Source of the DNA: Cytophagales bacterium
Lineage (GTDB): Bacteria > Bacteroidota > Bacteroidia > Cytophagales > ES-bin-26
Length of the DNA: 6,727 nucleotides
NCBI GenBank assembly: GCA_014379925.1
Contig: JACMKY010000117.1
Span: forward strand, 1 to 6,727
Direction of reading: 5' to 3'
Below the pieces are notes generated by a model, which did no database searches, had not been told where the DNA came from, and worked only from the letters and a program-made list of their open reading frames with translations. Positions 1 to 6,670 of the stretch are shown one piece after another. The stretch's first letter is position 1. Every line of letters starts with the position of its first letter. A program made the translations under genes and the position numbers.

Positions 1-822
1 GTCAGTGAGGGGCAGGAGGCTATACCGGAGAAAATTACCCGTTTTCTCGAACTCATCGATGCTGTTGATGTTCATCAATTGTTTCACGGCTGGCCCCACG
101 TACTTGCGGATTACTTCGGGAAATTTGGCTTCCAGTTGCCGGGGATCGGCGTCCTTCCGCAGCACGACGTACGTGTTGAAATTGTGGCTCACCCAATTCT
201 GCTGTCGGCTTTCCGCCAGGTTCTGCATCGACAGGAAGAAGTCGAAACGAAAGTGCGAATTCGCCGGAATGTCCCGGATGACGGCCGTTACCTGGTAATC
301 GTCGTGGTTGTTGAACCGCAACACCTTTCCCAGTGCATTCGCGGTTCCGAAATATTTGCGGGCCGTGGTTTCGGTGATGACCACCGAATTGGGTTGGCCC
401 AGGGCGTTGCCGGGATTACCGGCAATCACCGGCAACGTAAACACGTCGAACAGCGTCGAGTCGACAAAAATCACACGCTCTTCCTTGATGTTTTGGTCGC
501 CCTTCTTAACCAGAAAACCCCCTTGACCCCGGAAACGCACCGCCTGCTCCACCTGCGGGTAATCCTTCACCAACGTGAAACCCAGCGGGTCGGTGGCGTT
601 GGCCAGTTGTTGTTCCTGGCCGCCGAACTTGACGTCCACGTTGATGCGGTAAATCCGGTCGGCCTTGGCGTGAAAGCGGTCGTAGCTCAGTTCGTCGAGC
701 ACGTAGAGCGTGATCAGCAGGCAGCAGGTGACGCCCAGGGCCAGACCGGCGATGTTGAGGAAGGCGTAGAACTTGTGCTTCCGCAGGTTCCGCAGCGCAA
801 TCAGGAGGTAGCTTTTGAGCAT
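1..822 (-). CDS. FtsX/MacB-like ABC transporter permease, N-terminal part (3' end outside window)
   Basis: Translating the minus strand from the ATG at 822-820 gives 274 codons with no stop up to the window edge. It begins MLKSYLLIALRNLRKHKFY. A membrane helix spans about residues 18-42 and is followed by the family signature DELSYDRFH (43-51) and ADRIYR (54-59). An extracytoplasmic MacB_PCD-type domain then runs to the edge, with VITETTARKYFG near 148-160 and the hallmark DIPANSHF at 184-191. The last residues, YSLLPLTD, match YFLQPLRD and YSLQALAD just before the first FtsX membrane domain in the two complete paralogues here. About 520 residues (first FtsX domain and the second half) should lie to the left. 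It would be an inner-membrane subunit of an ABC complex acting in export or signal transmission; the substrate is unknown. The start is fixed by alignment of MLxxYL with its paralogues. The opposite-strand frame at 79-834 is a shadow of this gene. Confidence 0.93.
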   Translation of the reverse strand, partial: MLKSYLLIALRNLRKHKFYAFLNIAGLALGVTCCLLITLYVLDELSYDRFHAKADRIYRINVDVKFGGQEQQLANATDPLGFTLVKDYPQVEQAVRFRGQGGFLVKKGDQNIKEERVIFVDSTLFDVFTLPVIAGNPGNALGQPNSVVITETTARKYFGTANALGKVLRFNNHDDYQVTAVIRDIPANSHFRFDFFLSMQNLAESRQQNWVSHNFNTYVVLRKDADPRQLEAKFPEVIRKYVGPAVKQLMNINSIDEFEKTGNFLRYSLLPLTD

Positions 823-895
823 GGCATTGGGTGATGAGGGTGGATCAATTGGATGCGTAAATCACTTTGGAGGTTGCACACAGTGGGTGCGAAAG

Positions 896-927
896 AAAAC
901 TGAGCGAATTTTGATGTCCCTTTCAAA
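896..927 (-). promoter_or_regulatory. Weak candidate promoter for the 822-1 permease
   Basis: On the minus strand TTTG (927-924) is followed after 20 nt by TCAGTTTT (903-896). This is a partial match to the Bacteroidota -33 TTTG / -7 TAnnTTTG promoter, lacking the A of TA and the final G. Transcription would begin near 889 and leave a leader of roughly 65 nt before the ATG at 822. It overlaps the better plus-strand promoter candidate of the Uma2 gene, so the two would compete. The match is weak and could be chance. Confidence 0.2.
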
Positions 928-940
928 CGAGTTATCTTGC
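910..940 (+). promoter_or_regulatory. Candidate Bacteroidota-type promoter for the Uma2 gene
   Basis: TTTG at 910-913 is followed after exactly 19 nt by TATCTTGC at 933-940. This resembles the Bacteroidota sigma-A promoter TTTG-N19-TAnnTTTG, with an exact -33, the TA, and partial agreement in the TTTG half. Transcription would start around 946-948, about 10 nt before the GTG start at 957. The transcript would then have a very short A-rich leader and no room for a usual Shine-Dalgarno site, which fits this phylum. Confidence 0.42.
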
Positions 941-956
941 TCAAAAAACGACTGCC

Positions 957-1430
957 GTGGAAACCAGCGAACTACTTTCCGATTATGAACTCGAACGAGG
1001 AAAACCCGTGCCCAGCCTGAACCACGCTTACCTACAAAAGAACTTGCTGGTAGCCTTGGAGATACGCTATCGTAACACGCACGACATCCTTTCCGAGTTG
1101 GAACTCGAACTGACCACCGGCAGGGCCACGCCGGACCTCTGCATCTATCCCAACTTACAGTACGACTGGGAAGAAGACGTCATTCGAATGAAGGAACCCC
1201 CTTTTACGACCATCGAAATTCTTTCTCCCCGACAAGCCATTGATGACTTGATCAGCAAAATCCGGAAGATCTACTTTCCAGCGGGGGTCAAATCGGCTTG
1301 GGTAGTGGTTCCCCCGTTCAAAACCATCCACATCTTGTATCCTGATCAACCCACCGCTACCTTCACCCAAGGCTCTTTGACCGACCCCGCCACTGCGATT
1401 GAGTTGCCGATGGCAGAGATATTCAGGTAA
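957..1430 (+). CDS. Uma2-family protein (DUF820, PD-(D/E)XK nuclease-like fold)
   Basis: The product has 157 residues and resembles the Uma2/DUF820 family, which has the restriction-endonuclease-like fold; its cellular role is generally unproven. Visible family features are YELERGKPVPS at 10-20, the TPD motif with candidate metal ligand D60, IEILSP with candidate acid E87, a lysine at K101 or K104 as candidate catalytic base, and the YFPAGVKSAWVVVPP block at 106-120. These acidic residues and the lysine are in the expected order, so the active site looks intact. It has no signal peptide and no membrane segment. It is slightly shorter than the usual 180-200 residues. The start is GTG: no ATG exists upstream in this frame before the TGA at 912-914, and the next ATG is only at residue 78. 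It lies alone on the plus strand between minus-strand permeases, so it is a separate transcription unit and probably unrelated to transport. Family assignment is fairly sure; nuclease activity is inferred. Confidence 0.85.
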   Translation: METSELLSDYELERGKPVPSLNHAYLQKNLLVALEIRYRNTHDILSELELELTTGRATPDLCIYPNLQYDWEEDVIRMKEPPFTTIEILSPRQAIDDLISKIRKIYFPAGVKSAWVVVPPFKTIHILYPDQPTATFTQGSLTDPATAIELPMAEIFR

Positions 1431-1434
1431 TAGT

Positions 1435-1612
1435 GACCGCTGATTACGCTGATTTGGATGATTAAATGATTTTTCTCGCTTACGCTCGGATTTGAGCATT
1501 TCGGGCGATTGACAAACGCAGAGGCGAGTTGCGTCTTAATAACCTCTTGGATTGTCATTGTTCACTGTCATCGCATTCCCTTTTTATCATTTACTCATCT
1601 GAATCAGCGGTC
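1435..1612. repeat. 11-bp inverted repeat bracketing the convergent intergenic spacer
   Basis: GACCGCTGATT at 1435-1445 is the exact reverse complement of AATCAGCGGTC at 1602-1612. The left arm begins 4 nt after the Uma2 stop and the right arm ends one base before the stop codon of the minus-strand permease (TAA, 1616-1614). The pair therefore spans nearly the whole 183-nt spacer. The dinucleotide GT flanks both ends (1433-1434 and 1613-1614), which could be a tiny target duplication or chance. No ORF of note and no strong terminator hairpin with a T-run is visible inside. It could be a miniature inverted-repeat element, two copies of a common intergenic word, or a weak bidirectional fold-back. 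Confidence 0.5.
1439..1473. repeat. Degenerate 9-nt periodic TGATT repeat
   Basis: TGATT occurs at 1441, 1450, 1459 and 1467, a period of 9, 9 and 8 nt, with the first two units reading GCTGATT. On the other strand this reads as AATCA-type units. It follows the Uma2 stop codon directly and overlaps the left arm of the 11-bp inverted repeat. Similar AATCA-periodic words occur, as far as I recall, in intergenic DNA of Cytophagales; I could not check this. Confidence 0.5.
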
Positions 1613-1613
1613 G

Positions 1614-4034
1614 TTATTCATTGCGCAGCGACTTCACTGGGTTGGCCACCGCCGCCTTCACGGTTTGGAAGCTGACGGTGAGCAGGGTAATCAGCAGCGC
1701 AGCCACGCCGGCCAGTGCGAAGGGTTGCCAGCCGATGTCGATGCGGTAGGCAAAATCCCACAGCCAGCGCTGCATAGCCCACCAAGCCAACGGCCAGGCA
1801 ATCACGTTCGCCAGCAGTACCAACCGGAGGAAGTCTTTGGAAAGCATGCCGACAATATTGCCAACCCCCGCCCCCAACACCTTGCGGATACCGATTTCTC
1901 TGGTGCGCTGGACTGCCGTAAAGGCCGCCAGGCCGAAAGTACCCAGGCAGGCAATGAAGATGGCTAACCCCGAAAAAACCGTGAAAACCCGCAGGAAGTG
2001 CGCCTCTGCCTGATAGAGGTTGTTGATGTCGTCGGCCAGGAAGGTGTACTGCCAGGGCTCGTCCGGCACGAACGTAGCCCAGGTGCTTTTCAAAAACGCC
2101 GTCGTACCGGGCAGATCTTGGCCGCTGATCCGCACGGACAGCCAACTCAAGGGGAACGTTTCTTGGGAATACAGGCTGAAGATTACCGGTTCAATGGCTT
2201 TGTGCAGAGAAGCAAAATGAAAATCCTTGACGACGCCCACTATTGTGCCCTGCTTGGTCTTCCAGTCCTTTCCATTGAACAAACTTCCCCGTAAAGGCTG
2301 TCCCACCGGATTGTCCAGCCCCAGGAATTTAACGGCTGCCTCGTTGAGTACGTAAGCCTCCGCCACGTCGGAAGGGCATTGTTTGGAAAAGCCGCGGCCC
2401 GCCACCAGCGGGGTTTGCAGGGTGGTAAAAAAATCGTGGTCCACGTCAATGGTGGCAATGTTTACCTGATCGGCATCCTGCTTGCCGGCGGTCACGTACT
2501 GCCGCCAGTTGCCTACCCGTCTGGCAAGCGGGTTGCCGGAAGCCGTCACGGCGGCAACCCGCGGATTGCGCAGCAATTGGGTCTTGAAGGCGTCCACCCG
2601 GCCGGACGTATCGGCCAGGGTTTGAAGGGGCATGGTAATGACCTGGTCAGCGTTGTAACCCAACTTCTGGTTGCGCATAAACGTCCACTGCTGGTAAACC
2701 AACAGCGTGGCGATCACGAGGGCAATCGAAATGGTGAATTGCGCCACTACCAAGCCTTTGCGCAGCCACAAGGTACCGCTTCCCATTGCCGACGCGCTTC
2801 CCTTGAGCGTTTTGACCGGTTGAAAAGCCGACAGGAAAAAGGCGGGATAACTGCCGGCCAGCAATCCGACCGCCGCGGCAAATGCCAACCCACCGGCCAA
2901 CAACTGCCAATTGCCCAGTAGATTTACCGTCAAAGTTTTACCGGAAAGCTGGTTGAACAAGGGCGTAGCCAAGTAACCCAGCCCCAAGGCCAGCACCATC
3001 GCCAGGGCCGCAAACAGCAAGGATTCGCCCAGAAACTGGAAAATGATCTGTTGTCGCGTTGCCCCCACTACTTTGCGTAGTCCTACTTCCTTCGCCCGCA
3101 CCGCGGCCCGGGCCGTAGCCAGATTCGTGTAATTCACGCAAGCAATCAGCAGAATAATGATGGCGACGGTGACGAAAACGTACACGTATCGAATGTCGCC
3201 GTTGGGTTCCAGTTCCCTCGTCAGCGCCGACCGCAGGTGAATGTCCCGCAACGGTTGGAGAAAATATTCCGTGTGCTTGGGTGCCTCTTTGCCAATCGCA
3301 TTCTTCACGAATTGGGGCAACTGCGCCGCCAACCGTTGCGCATCGTAGCCCTTGGGTAGCAACAGATACGTATAGTGCGTAATGGCCCCGGATTGCATGG
3401 TCTTCACGAAGTCGGGATACTCGTTTTCCACGGTTTTCATGGAAATAACCATGTCAAAATGAAAGTGGGAGTTAGGGGGTACATCCGCGATCACCCCGGT
3501 CACTTTCACCAGGTTACCGTCAACGTCGAGGGTCTTGCCCAAGGGATCGTCCTGGCCAAAATATTTCGTGGCTGCGGTCTGGGTAACCACTATGTGGCCA
3601 GGCCCGCCCAAGGCCCGGGCCGGATTACCCCGTAGAAACCGGAAGGTGAACAGGTTGAAAAAGTCCTCATCGGCGTAGAAAATCACCTCTTCCACGTACT
3701 TCCGGGCTCCGTACCGCACGGGTTCGTCCGTGACGGGTGTCAGGCGGACGGTTTTTTCGATGAAGGGAAAAGAACTGCTGAGCAGCGGAGCCAGGCCAAA
3801 GTTCGTAATGGCACTCCGGTTTCGGGTATCGCCCCCCTGGTCATAACTACCGCCTACCCGGTAGATCCGGTCGGCATTCGGGTGGTAACGATCGTAACTC
3901 GTCTCGTCGAGGAGGTAAAGCACAATGAGCAGACAGGCGGCCATGGCAATAGCCAAACCCAGCACATTGATGCCCGAATATACCTTGTGTCTTACGAGGT
4001 TACGCCAGGCGATGGAAAAGTAATTGCGCAGCAT
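1614..4034 (-). CDS. FtsX/MacB-like ABC transporter permease, 806 residues
   Basis: This complete inner-membrane permease has the duplicated MacB layout. It has a membrane helix at about 21-42 with DETSYDRYH (43-51), a first extracytoplasmic MacB_PCD domain at about 45-280 with DVPPNSHF (184-191), and three helices at about 284-305, 333-358 and 375-402. The second half has a helix at about 425-447, a second extracytoplasmic domain to about 678, and three final helices at about 681-705, 735-755 and 770-790. The two FtsX domains each carry the conserved segment expected to contact the ATPase: RAKEVGLRKVVGA at 313-325 and RTREIGIRKVLGA at 710-722. The C-terminus NPVKSLRNE is typical of the family. 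No Walker motifs are present, so a separate ATPase is required. The length is normal for the family and no frameshift is seen. The ATG at 4034 is chosen because MLRNYF aligns with the paralogues. It lies 61 nt downstream of the 6492-4096 permease on the same strand, probably one operon. Likely role is export or signal transmission across the envelope; the substrate is unknown. Confidence 0.95.
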   Translation of the reverse strand: MLRNYFSIAWRNLVRHKVYSGINVLGLAIAMAACLLIVLYLLDETSYDRYHPNADRIYRVGGSYDQGGDTRNRSAITNFGLAPLLSSSFPFIEKTVRLTPVTDEPVRYGARKYVEEVIFYADEDFFNLFTFRFLRGNPARALGGPGHIVVTQTAATKYFGQDDPLGKTLDVDGNLVKVTGVIADVPPNSHFHFDMVISMKTVENEYPDFVKTMQSGAITHYTYLLLPKGYDAQRLAAQLPQFVKNAIGKEAPKHTEYFLQPLRDIHLRSALTRELEPNGDIRYVYVFVTVAIIILLIACVNYTNLATARAAVRAKEVGLRKVVGATRQQIIFQFLGESLLFAALAMVLALGLGYLATPLFNQLSGKTLTVNLLGNWQLLAGGLAFAAAVGLLAGSYPAFFLSAFQPVKTLKGSASAMGSGTLWLRKGLVVAQFTISIALVIATLLVYQQWTFMRNQKLGYNADQVITMPLQTLADTSGRVDAFKTQLLRNPRVAAVTASGNPLARRVGNWRQYVTAGKQDADQVNIATIDVDHDFFTTLQTPLVAGRGFSKQCPSDVAEAYVLNEAAVKFLGLDNPVGQPLRGSLFNGKDWKTKQGTIVGVVKDFHFASLHKAIEPVIFSLYSQETFPLSWLSVRISGQDLPGTTAFLKSTWATFVPDEPWQYTFLADDINNLYQAEAHFLRVFTVFSGLAIFIACLGTFGLAAFTAVQRTREIGIRKVLGAGVGNIVGMLSKDFLRLVLLANVIAWPLAWWAMQRWLWDFAYRIDIGWQPFALAGVAALLITLLTVSFQTVKAAVANPVKSLRNE

Positions 4035-4042
4035 CTTGGTAA

Positions 4043-4070
4043 TGATTGATGATCAATGGTGAATGATCAA
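4043..4070. repeat. TGATCA-containing palindrome and repeat in the inter-permease spacer
   Basis: ATTGATGATCAAT at 4045-4057 is a perfect dyad with 6-bp arms around one central base. ATGATCAA occurs twice, at 4049-4056 and 4063-4070, each containing the self-complementary TGATCA. The block sits 9-36 nt upstream of the ATG at 4034 in the message sense, within the 61-nt spacer between the two permease genes. It may be a protein-binding site or just a low-complexity leader repeat; the loop is too short for a stable RNA hairpin. Confidence 0.4.
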
Positions 4071-4085
4071 AGGGCGTGTGACTAC

Positions 4086-4105
4086 TCATTCATTGTCATT
4101 CATTG
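4086..4105. repeat. 10-bp perfect tandem repeat over the stop codon of the upstream permease
   Basis: TCATTCATTG occurs twice in direct contact at 4086-4095 and 4096-4105. In the coding sense the last codons AAT GAA TGA of the 6492-4096 permease are followed by another copy of CAATGAATGA. This looks like a small slippage duplication of the gene end. The second copy falls after the stop and does not alter the protein. Confidence 0.75.
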
Positions 4106-6492
4106 CGCAGCGACTGCACCGGGTTGGCCACCGCCGCTCGGATGGCCTGGTAGCTCACCGTCAGCAGGGCGATTGCCAGCGCGGACAGGCCCGCCAGGGC
4201 GAATGCCGGCCAGCCGAGGGCGACGCGGTAGGCGTAGTTTTCGAGCCACGCGCGCATGGCCCACCCGGCCAACGGAAAAGCGATGACGACGGCCACTACC
4301 ACCAACGCCACGAACTCCTTCGACAACATGGCCACAATGTTGCGCACGCTCGCCCCCAGCACTTTGCGGATGCCAATTTCCTTCGTGCGCTGTTCGGCGG
4401 TGAAGGTTGCCAGGCCGAACAAGCCCAGGCAGGAAATCAGGATGGCGATGGCGGCGAAGTAGTTAAACAGTTGGCCCGTGCGCTGGTCGTCCCGGTAGAG
4501 TCGGTTGAAACGCTCGTCCAGAAAAGCGTATTCAAACGGGTAGTCGGGATTGGACTGTTTCCATACTTTGTCGGTGGCGGCAATGGCTTCGGCGGCGTTC
4601 CTGCCCGTCGTTTTCACGTACACCCGGTAGCAATGCTGCGGATTGTAGTACAGAATCGTCGGCGCAATCTTTTCGTGCACCGACTGCAGGTGAAAGTCCT
4701 TCACCACGCCGATGATGCGCCCGTTGGTTTCGTGCAGTTTAAAACGTTTGCCGATGGGGTTCCGGATGCCCGTTTGCGCCACCGCCGTTTCGTTGAGAAT
4801 GTAGCTGATGGAATCCACCTTCGCGCCCGTGAATCCCCGTCCGGCGGTGAGTTGAAGCCCAAGCAGGGACAGAAAGTCCTGGTCGACGGCCATTGGACTG
4901 ATGATGAATTGACGGCTGGGGGCCTTGCCATCCCAATCGGTGTCGCCCGTGCTGCTGCCGTGGTTGATGATGTCGCCGCCGGCGGCCGCCACGCCCAGCA
5001 CGCCCGTTTGCTTGGTCAGTTCAGTGCGGATGCTTTCAAAACGCCCGTTCATCTCGCCGCGCATCCCGAAGGAAAAGATGTTCTCCTTGTCGTAGCCCAG
5101 GTCTTTCCGGCGAACGTAGGCTAGTTGGTCACTGATGACGAGCGTGCCTACAATCAGCGCAATGGAGAGCGAAAATTGCGTCACCACCAATACCTTGCGG
5201 AACGACACGTTGCCGCCGCCCAGCGCAAGCTTGCCCTTCATCACCGTTAGCGGCTGGAACGACGAAAGCAGCAACGCCGGATAAACGCCCGCCACCAGCA
5301 CCGTCGCTCCCATTGCCAGGCCCAGCACCGTCAGCGTGGTGGGGTCGAGCAGGTTGAGCGTCATTGTCTTGCCCGAGAGGTCGTTGTAGGTGGGTAAGAA
5401 CACCGCAATCAAGGCCATTGCCCCGGCGAACGCGAGGGCAAAGACGAGCAGCGATTCGCCCAAAAACTGCCCGAAGAGTTGCCCCTGTCCCGCCCCCGCG
5501 ATTTTGCGGATGCCCACCTCCTTGGCCCGTTTGGTTGCCCGCGCCGTGGACAGGTTCACGTAGTTGATGCAGGCAATCAGCAGGATCACCAGGGCCACTA
5601 CAGTAAAAATCCGCACCGTCTGGATGCGTCCTTCGCCGCTGCCGTCGGCGTTGTAGAGGTGCATATCGGCCAGGGCTTGCAGCGAATACGTCATGGCCGC
5701 CGATTCCTTCTGGTTGCGGTGGTGAATGTCGGTCAGCTTGCGGGCCACCGCTTCGGGCGAAGTGTTGGGCTTGAGCAGCCAGTAGCCTTCGTAGAAGTAA
5801 TTTCCCCAATCCACGTCAATCGTTTTCCAGTCGCCGTTGCCGCCGTTGCGGGTGAAGTTGGCGGCGTAGATGTCCATGGTAAAAAAAAAGCGGATCGGCG
5901 CAAAGTGCGAGTTGGCGGGCACGTCCCGAATCACGCCGCTCACTTGGTAATCTTCCTTCTTGTCGGTGCGGATAACCTTGCCAATGGGATCGGTGCGTTC
6001 CCACCCCGGGCCGAAGTATTTCTTTGCCATCGTCTCGGTAATCACCAGCGAACGCCCGTTGGCAAAGGGTTTTTTGGCGTTGCCCCGCAGGAAAGAAAAG
6101 CTGAACAATTGAAAAAACGAGCCTTCCACGTAAACCGCGTTGTCCTTCTCGATGAAGTTCTTGCCGCCGTAACTAAACAGCGTTACGTCGTAGTTGCTGG
6201 CCAGCAGCGCGGCGCGTTCGATTTCGGGCACTTCGCGGCGGGCAAACGCCATGGTTGCCGCCGGCACGCCCGTCCAGGTCTGCTGCTGCCCCCCCTGGCT
6301 GAACGTGGAAGCCTGGCGATACACGCGGTCGGCGTGGGCGTGAAACCCGTCGTAACTGCGTTCGTCCTGCACCCACAGCAGCAGCAGCACGGCGGCGGCC
6401 AGGCCCAGGGCCAGTCCGAATACGTTGATGCCGGAATAAACCCGGCTTTTCCACAAACTGCGGAGGGCAATAGTCAGGTAGTTTTGAAGCAT
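4096..6492 (-). CDS. FtsX/MacB-like ABC transporter permease, 798 residues
   Basis: This is a complete paralogue of the 4034-1614 gene. It has a membrane helix at about 21-42, then DERSYDGFH (43-51) and ADRVYR (54-59). The first extracytoplasmic domain runs to about 290, with VITETMAKKYFG (150-161) and DVPANSHF (190-197). Helices follow at about 294-313, 343-366 and 385-410, then a second half with a helix at about 433-455, an extracytoplasmic domain to about 672, and helices at about 675-697, 727-748 and 763-785. The ATPase-contact segments are RAKEVGIRKIAGA (322-334) and RTKEIGIRKVLGA (702-714). The end is NPVQSLRNE. No nucleotide-binding domain is present. The frame stays open upstream to an ATG at 6654, but MLQNYL at 6492 aligns with all paralogues and the upstream 54 codons consist of leader repeat, so 6492 is chosen. 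Residues 202-204 are Phe-Phe-Phe encoded by nine T in a row, a possible slippage site. It is the first gene of the probable two-permease operon; substrate unknown. Confidence 0.95.
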   Translation of the reverse strand: MLQNYLTIALRSLWKSRVYSGINVFGLALGLAAAVLLLLWVQDERSYDGFHAHADRVYRQASTFSQGGQQQTWTGVPAATMAFARREVPEIERAALLASNYDVTLFSYGGKNFIEKDNAVYVEGSFFQLFSFSFLRGNAKKPFANGRSLVITETMAKKYFGPGWERTDPIGKVIRTDKKEDYQVSGVIRDVPANSHFAPIRFFFTMDIYAANFTRNGGNGDWKTIDVDWGNYFYEGYWLLKPNTSPEAVARKLTDIHHRNQKESAAMTYSLQALADMHLYNADGSGEGRIQTVRIFTVVALVILLIACINYVNLSTARATKRAKEVGIRKIAGAGQGQLFGQFLGESLLVFALAFAGAMALIAVFLPTYNDLSGKTMTLNLLDPTTLTVLGLAMGATVLVAGVYPALLLSSFQPLTVMKGKLALGGGNVSFRKVLVVTQFSLSIALIVGTLVISDQLAYVRRKDLGYDKENIFSFGMRGEMNGRFESIRTELTKQTGVLGVAAAGGDIINHGSSTGDTDWDGKAPSRQFIISPMAVDQDFLSLLGLQLTAGRGFTGAKVDSISYILNETAVAQTGIRNPIGKRFKLHETNGRIIGVVKDFHLQSVHEKIAPTILYYNPQHCYRVYVKTTGRNAAEAIAATDKVWKQSNPDYPFEYAFLDERFNRLYRDDQRTGQLFNYFAAIAILISCLGLFGLATFTAEQRTKEIGIRKVLGASVRNIVAMLSKEFVALVVVAVVIAFPLAGWAMRAWLENYAYRVALGWPAFALAGLSALAIALLTVSYQAIRAAVANPVQSLRNE

Positions 6493-6565
6493 GTCTGAAC
6501 TGGGAGGTAGGGGATGAAGGGAGTCTGAACTGGGATGTAGGAGATGAAGGGTGATCAGGATGAAA
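6479..6565. repeat. Left arm of long inverted repeat between divergent permease genes
   Basis: This arm pairs with 6671-6727. Positions 6479-6510 (32 nt) and 6541-6565 (25 nt) are together identical to the reverse complement of 6671-6727; only the 30 nt 6511-6540 are extra, equal to one tandem unit. The arm includes the first five codons of the 6492-4096 permease and its leader. The spacer between the arms, 6566-6670, is 105 nt and shows no clear promoter. The best minus-strand guesses are TAATTTTC at 6569-6562, and TTTG at 6634-6631 with a poor -7. Confidence 0.92.
6493..6552. repeat. 30-nt tandem repeat in the permease leader, two copies
   Basis: The unit beginning GTCTGAACTGGGA starts at 6493 and again at 6523. 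The copies agree over 29 nt except at 6506/6536 (G/T) and 6512/6542 (G/A). In message sense it is a G-poor, pyrimidine-rich stretch directly 5' of the ATG at 6492. The unit length equals ten codons, which is why the reading frame stays open upstream of the gene. The divergent gene at the right edge has a single copy. Confidence 0.85.
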
Positions 6566-6670
6566 ATTATTAGAAACGGGATTCGAGGGATGAATAGATT
6601 AACCGGATTAGAAACACAATGAGACGAAATCAAACGGACGGAAATCCTGTCCACGCCGCACCACGGCCAC

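Noticed and set aside
79..834. Plus-strand open frame of 251 codons
   Set aside because: It lies antisense to the 822-1 permease, whose translation matches the FtsX-like family throughout. The plus-strand product shows no family features.
1475..1535. Possible terminator hairpins (GCTC/GAGC and ACGCA/TGCGT stems)
   Set aside because: Stems are only 4-5 bp and no T-run follows at the right distance on either strand.
1155..1558. Minus-strand frames opposite the Uma2 gene
   Set aside because: They are antisense to a gene with clear Uma2 motifs and are not conserved-looking.
1509..1967. Plus-strand frame of 152 codons starting in the spacer
   Set aside because: Most of it is antisense to the 4034-1614 permease and it resembles no family.
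4063..5124. Plus-strand frame of 353 codons
   Set aside because: It is antisense to the well-supported 6492-4096 permease and its composition is typical of a GC-rich shadow frame.
6289..6295. Run of seven C within the permease as a phase-variation tract
   Set aside because: It encodes part of a QGG motif also present as QGG in the paralogue (six C at 3832-3837), so coding constraint explains it better.
5479..6498. Plus-strand frame of 339 codons
   Set aside because: It is antisense to the same permease; no recognisable domain.
6493..6654. 54-codon N-terminal extension of the 798-residue permease, with a hydrophobic stretch
   Set aside because: Paralogues begin at MLxNY; the extension is made of leader repeat and non-coding spacer, and the 30-nt unit keeps the frame open by chance of length.
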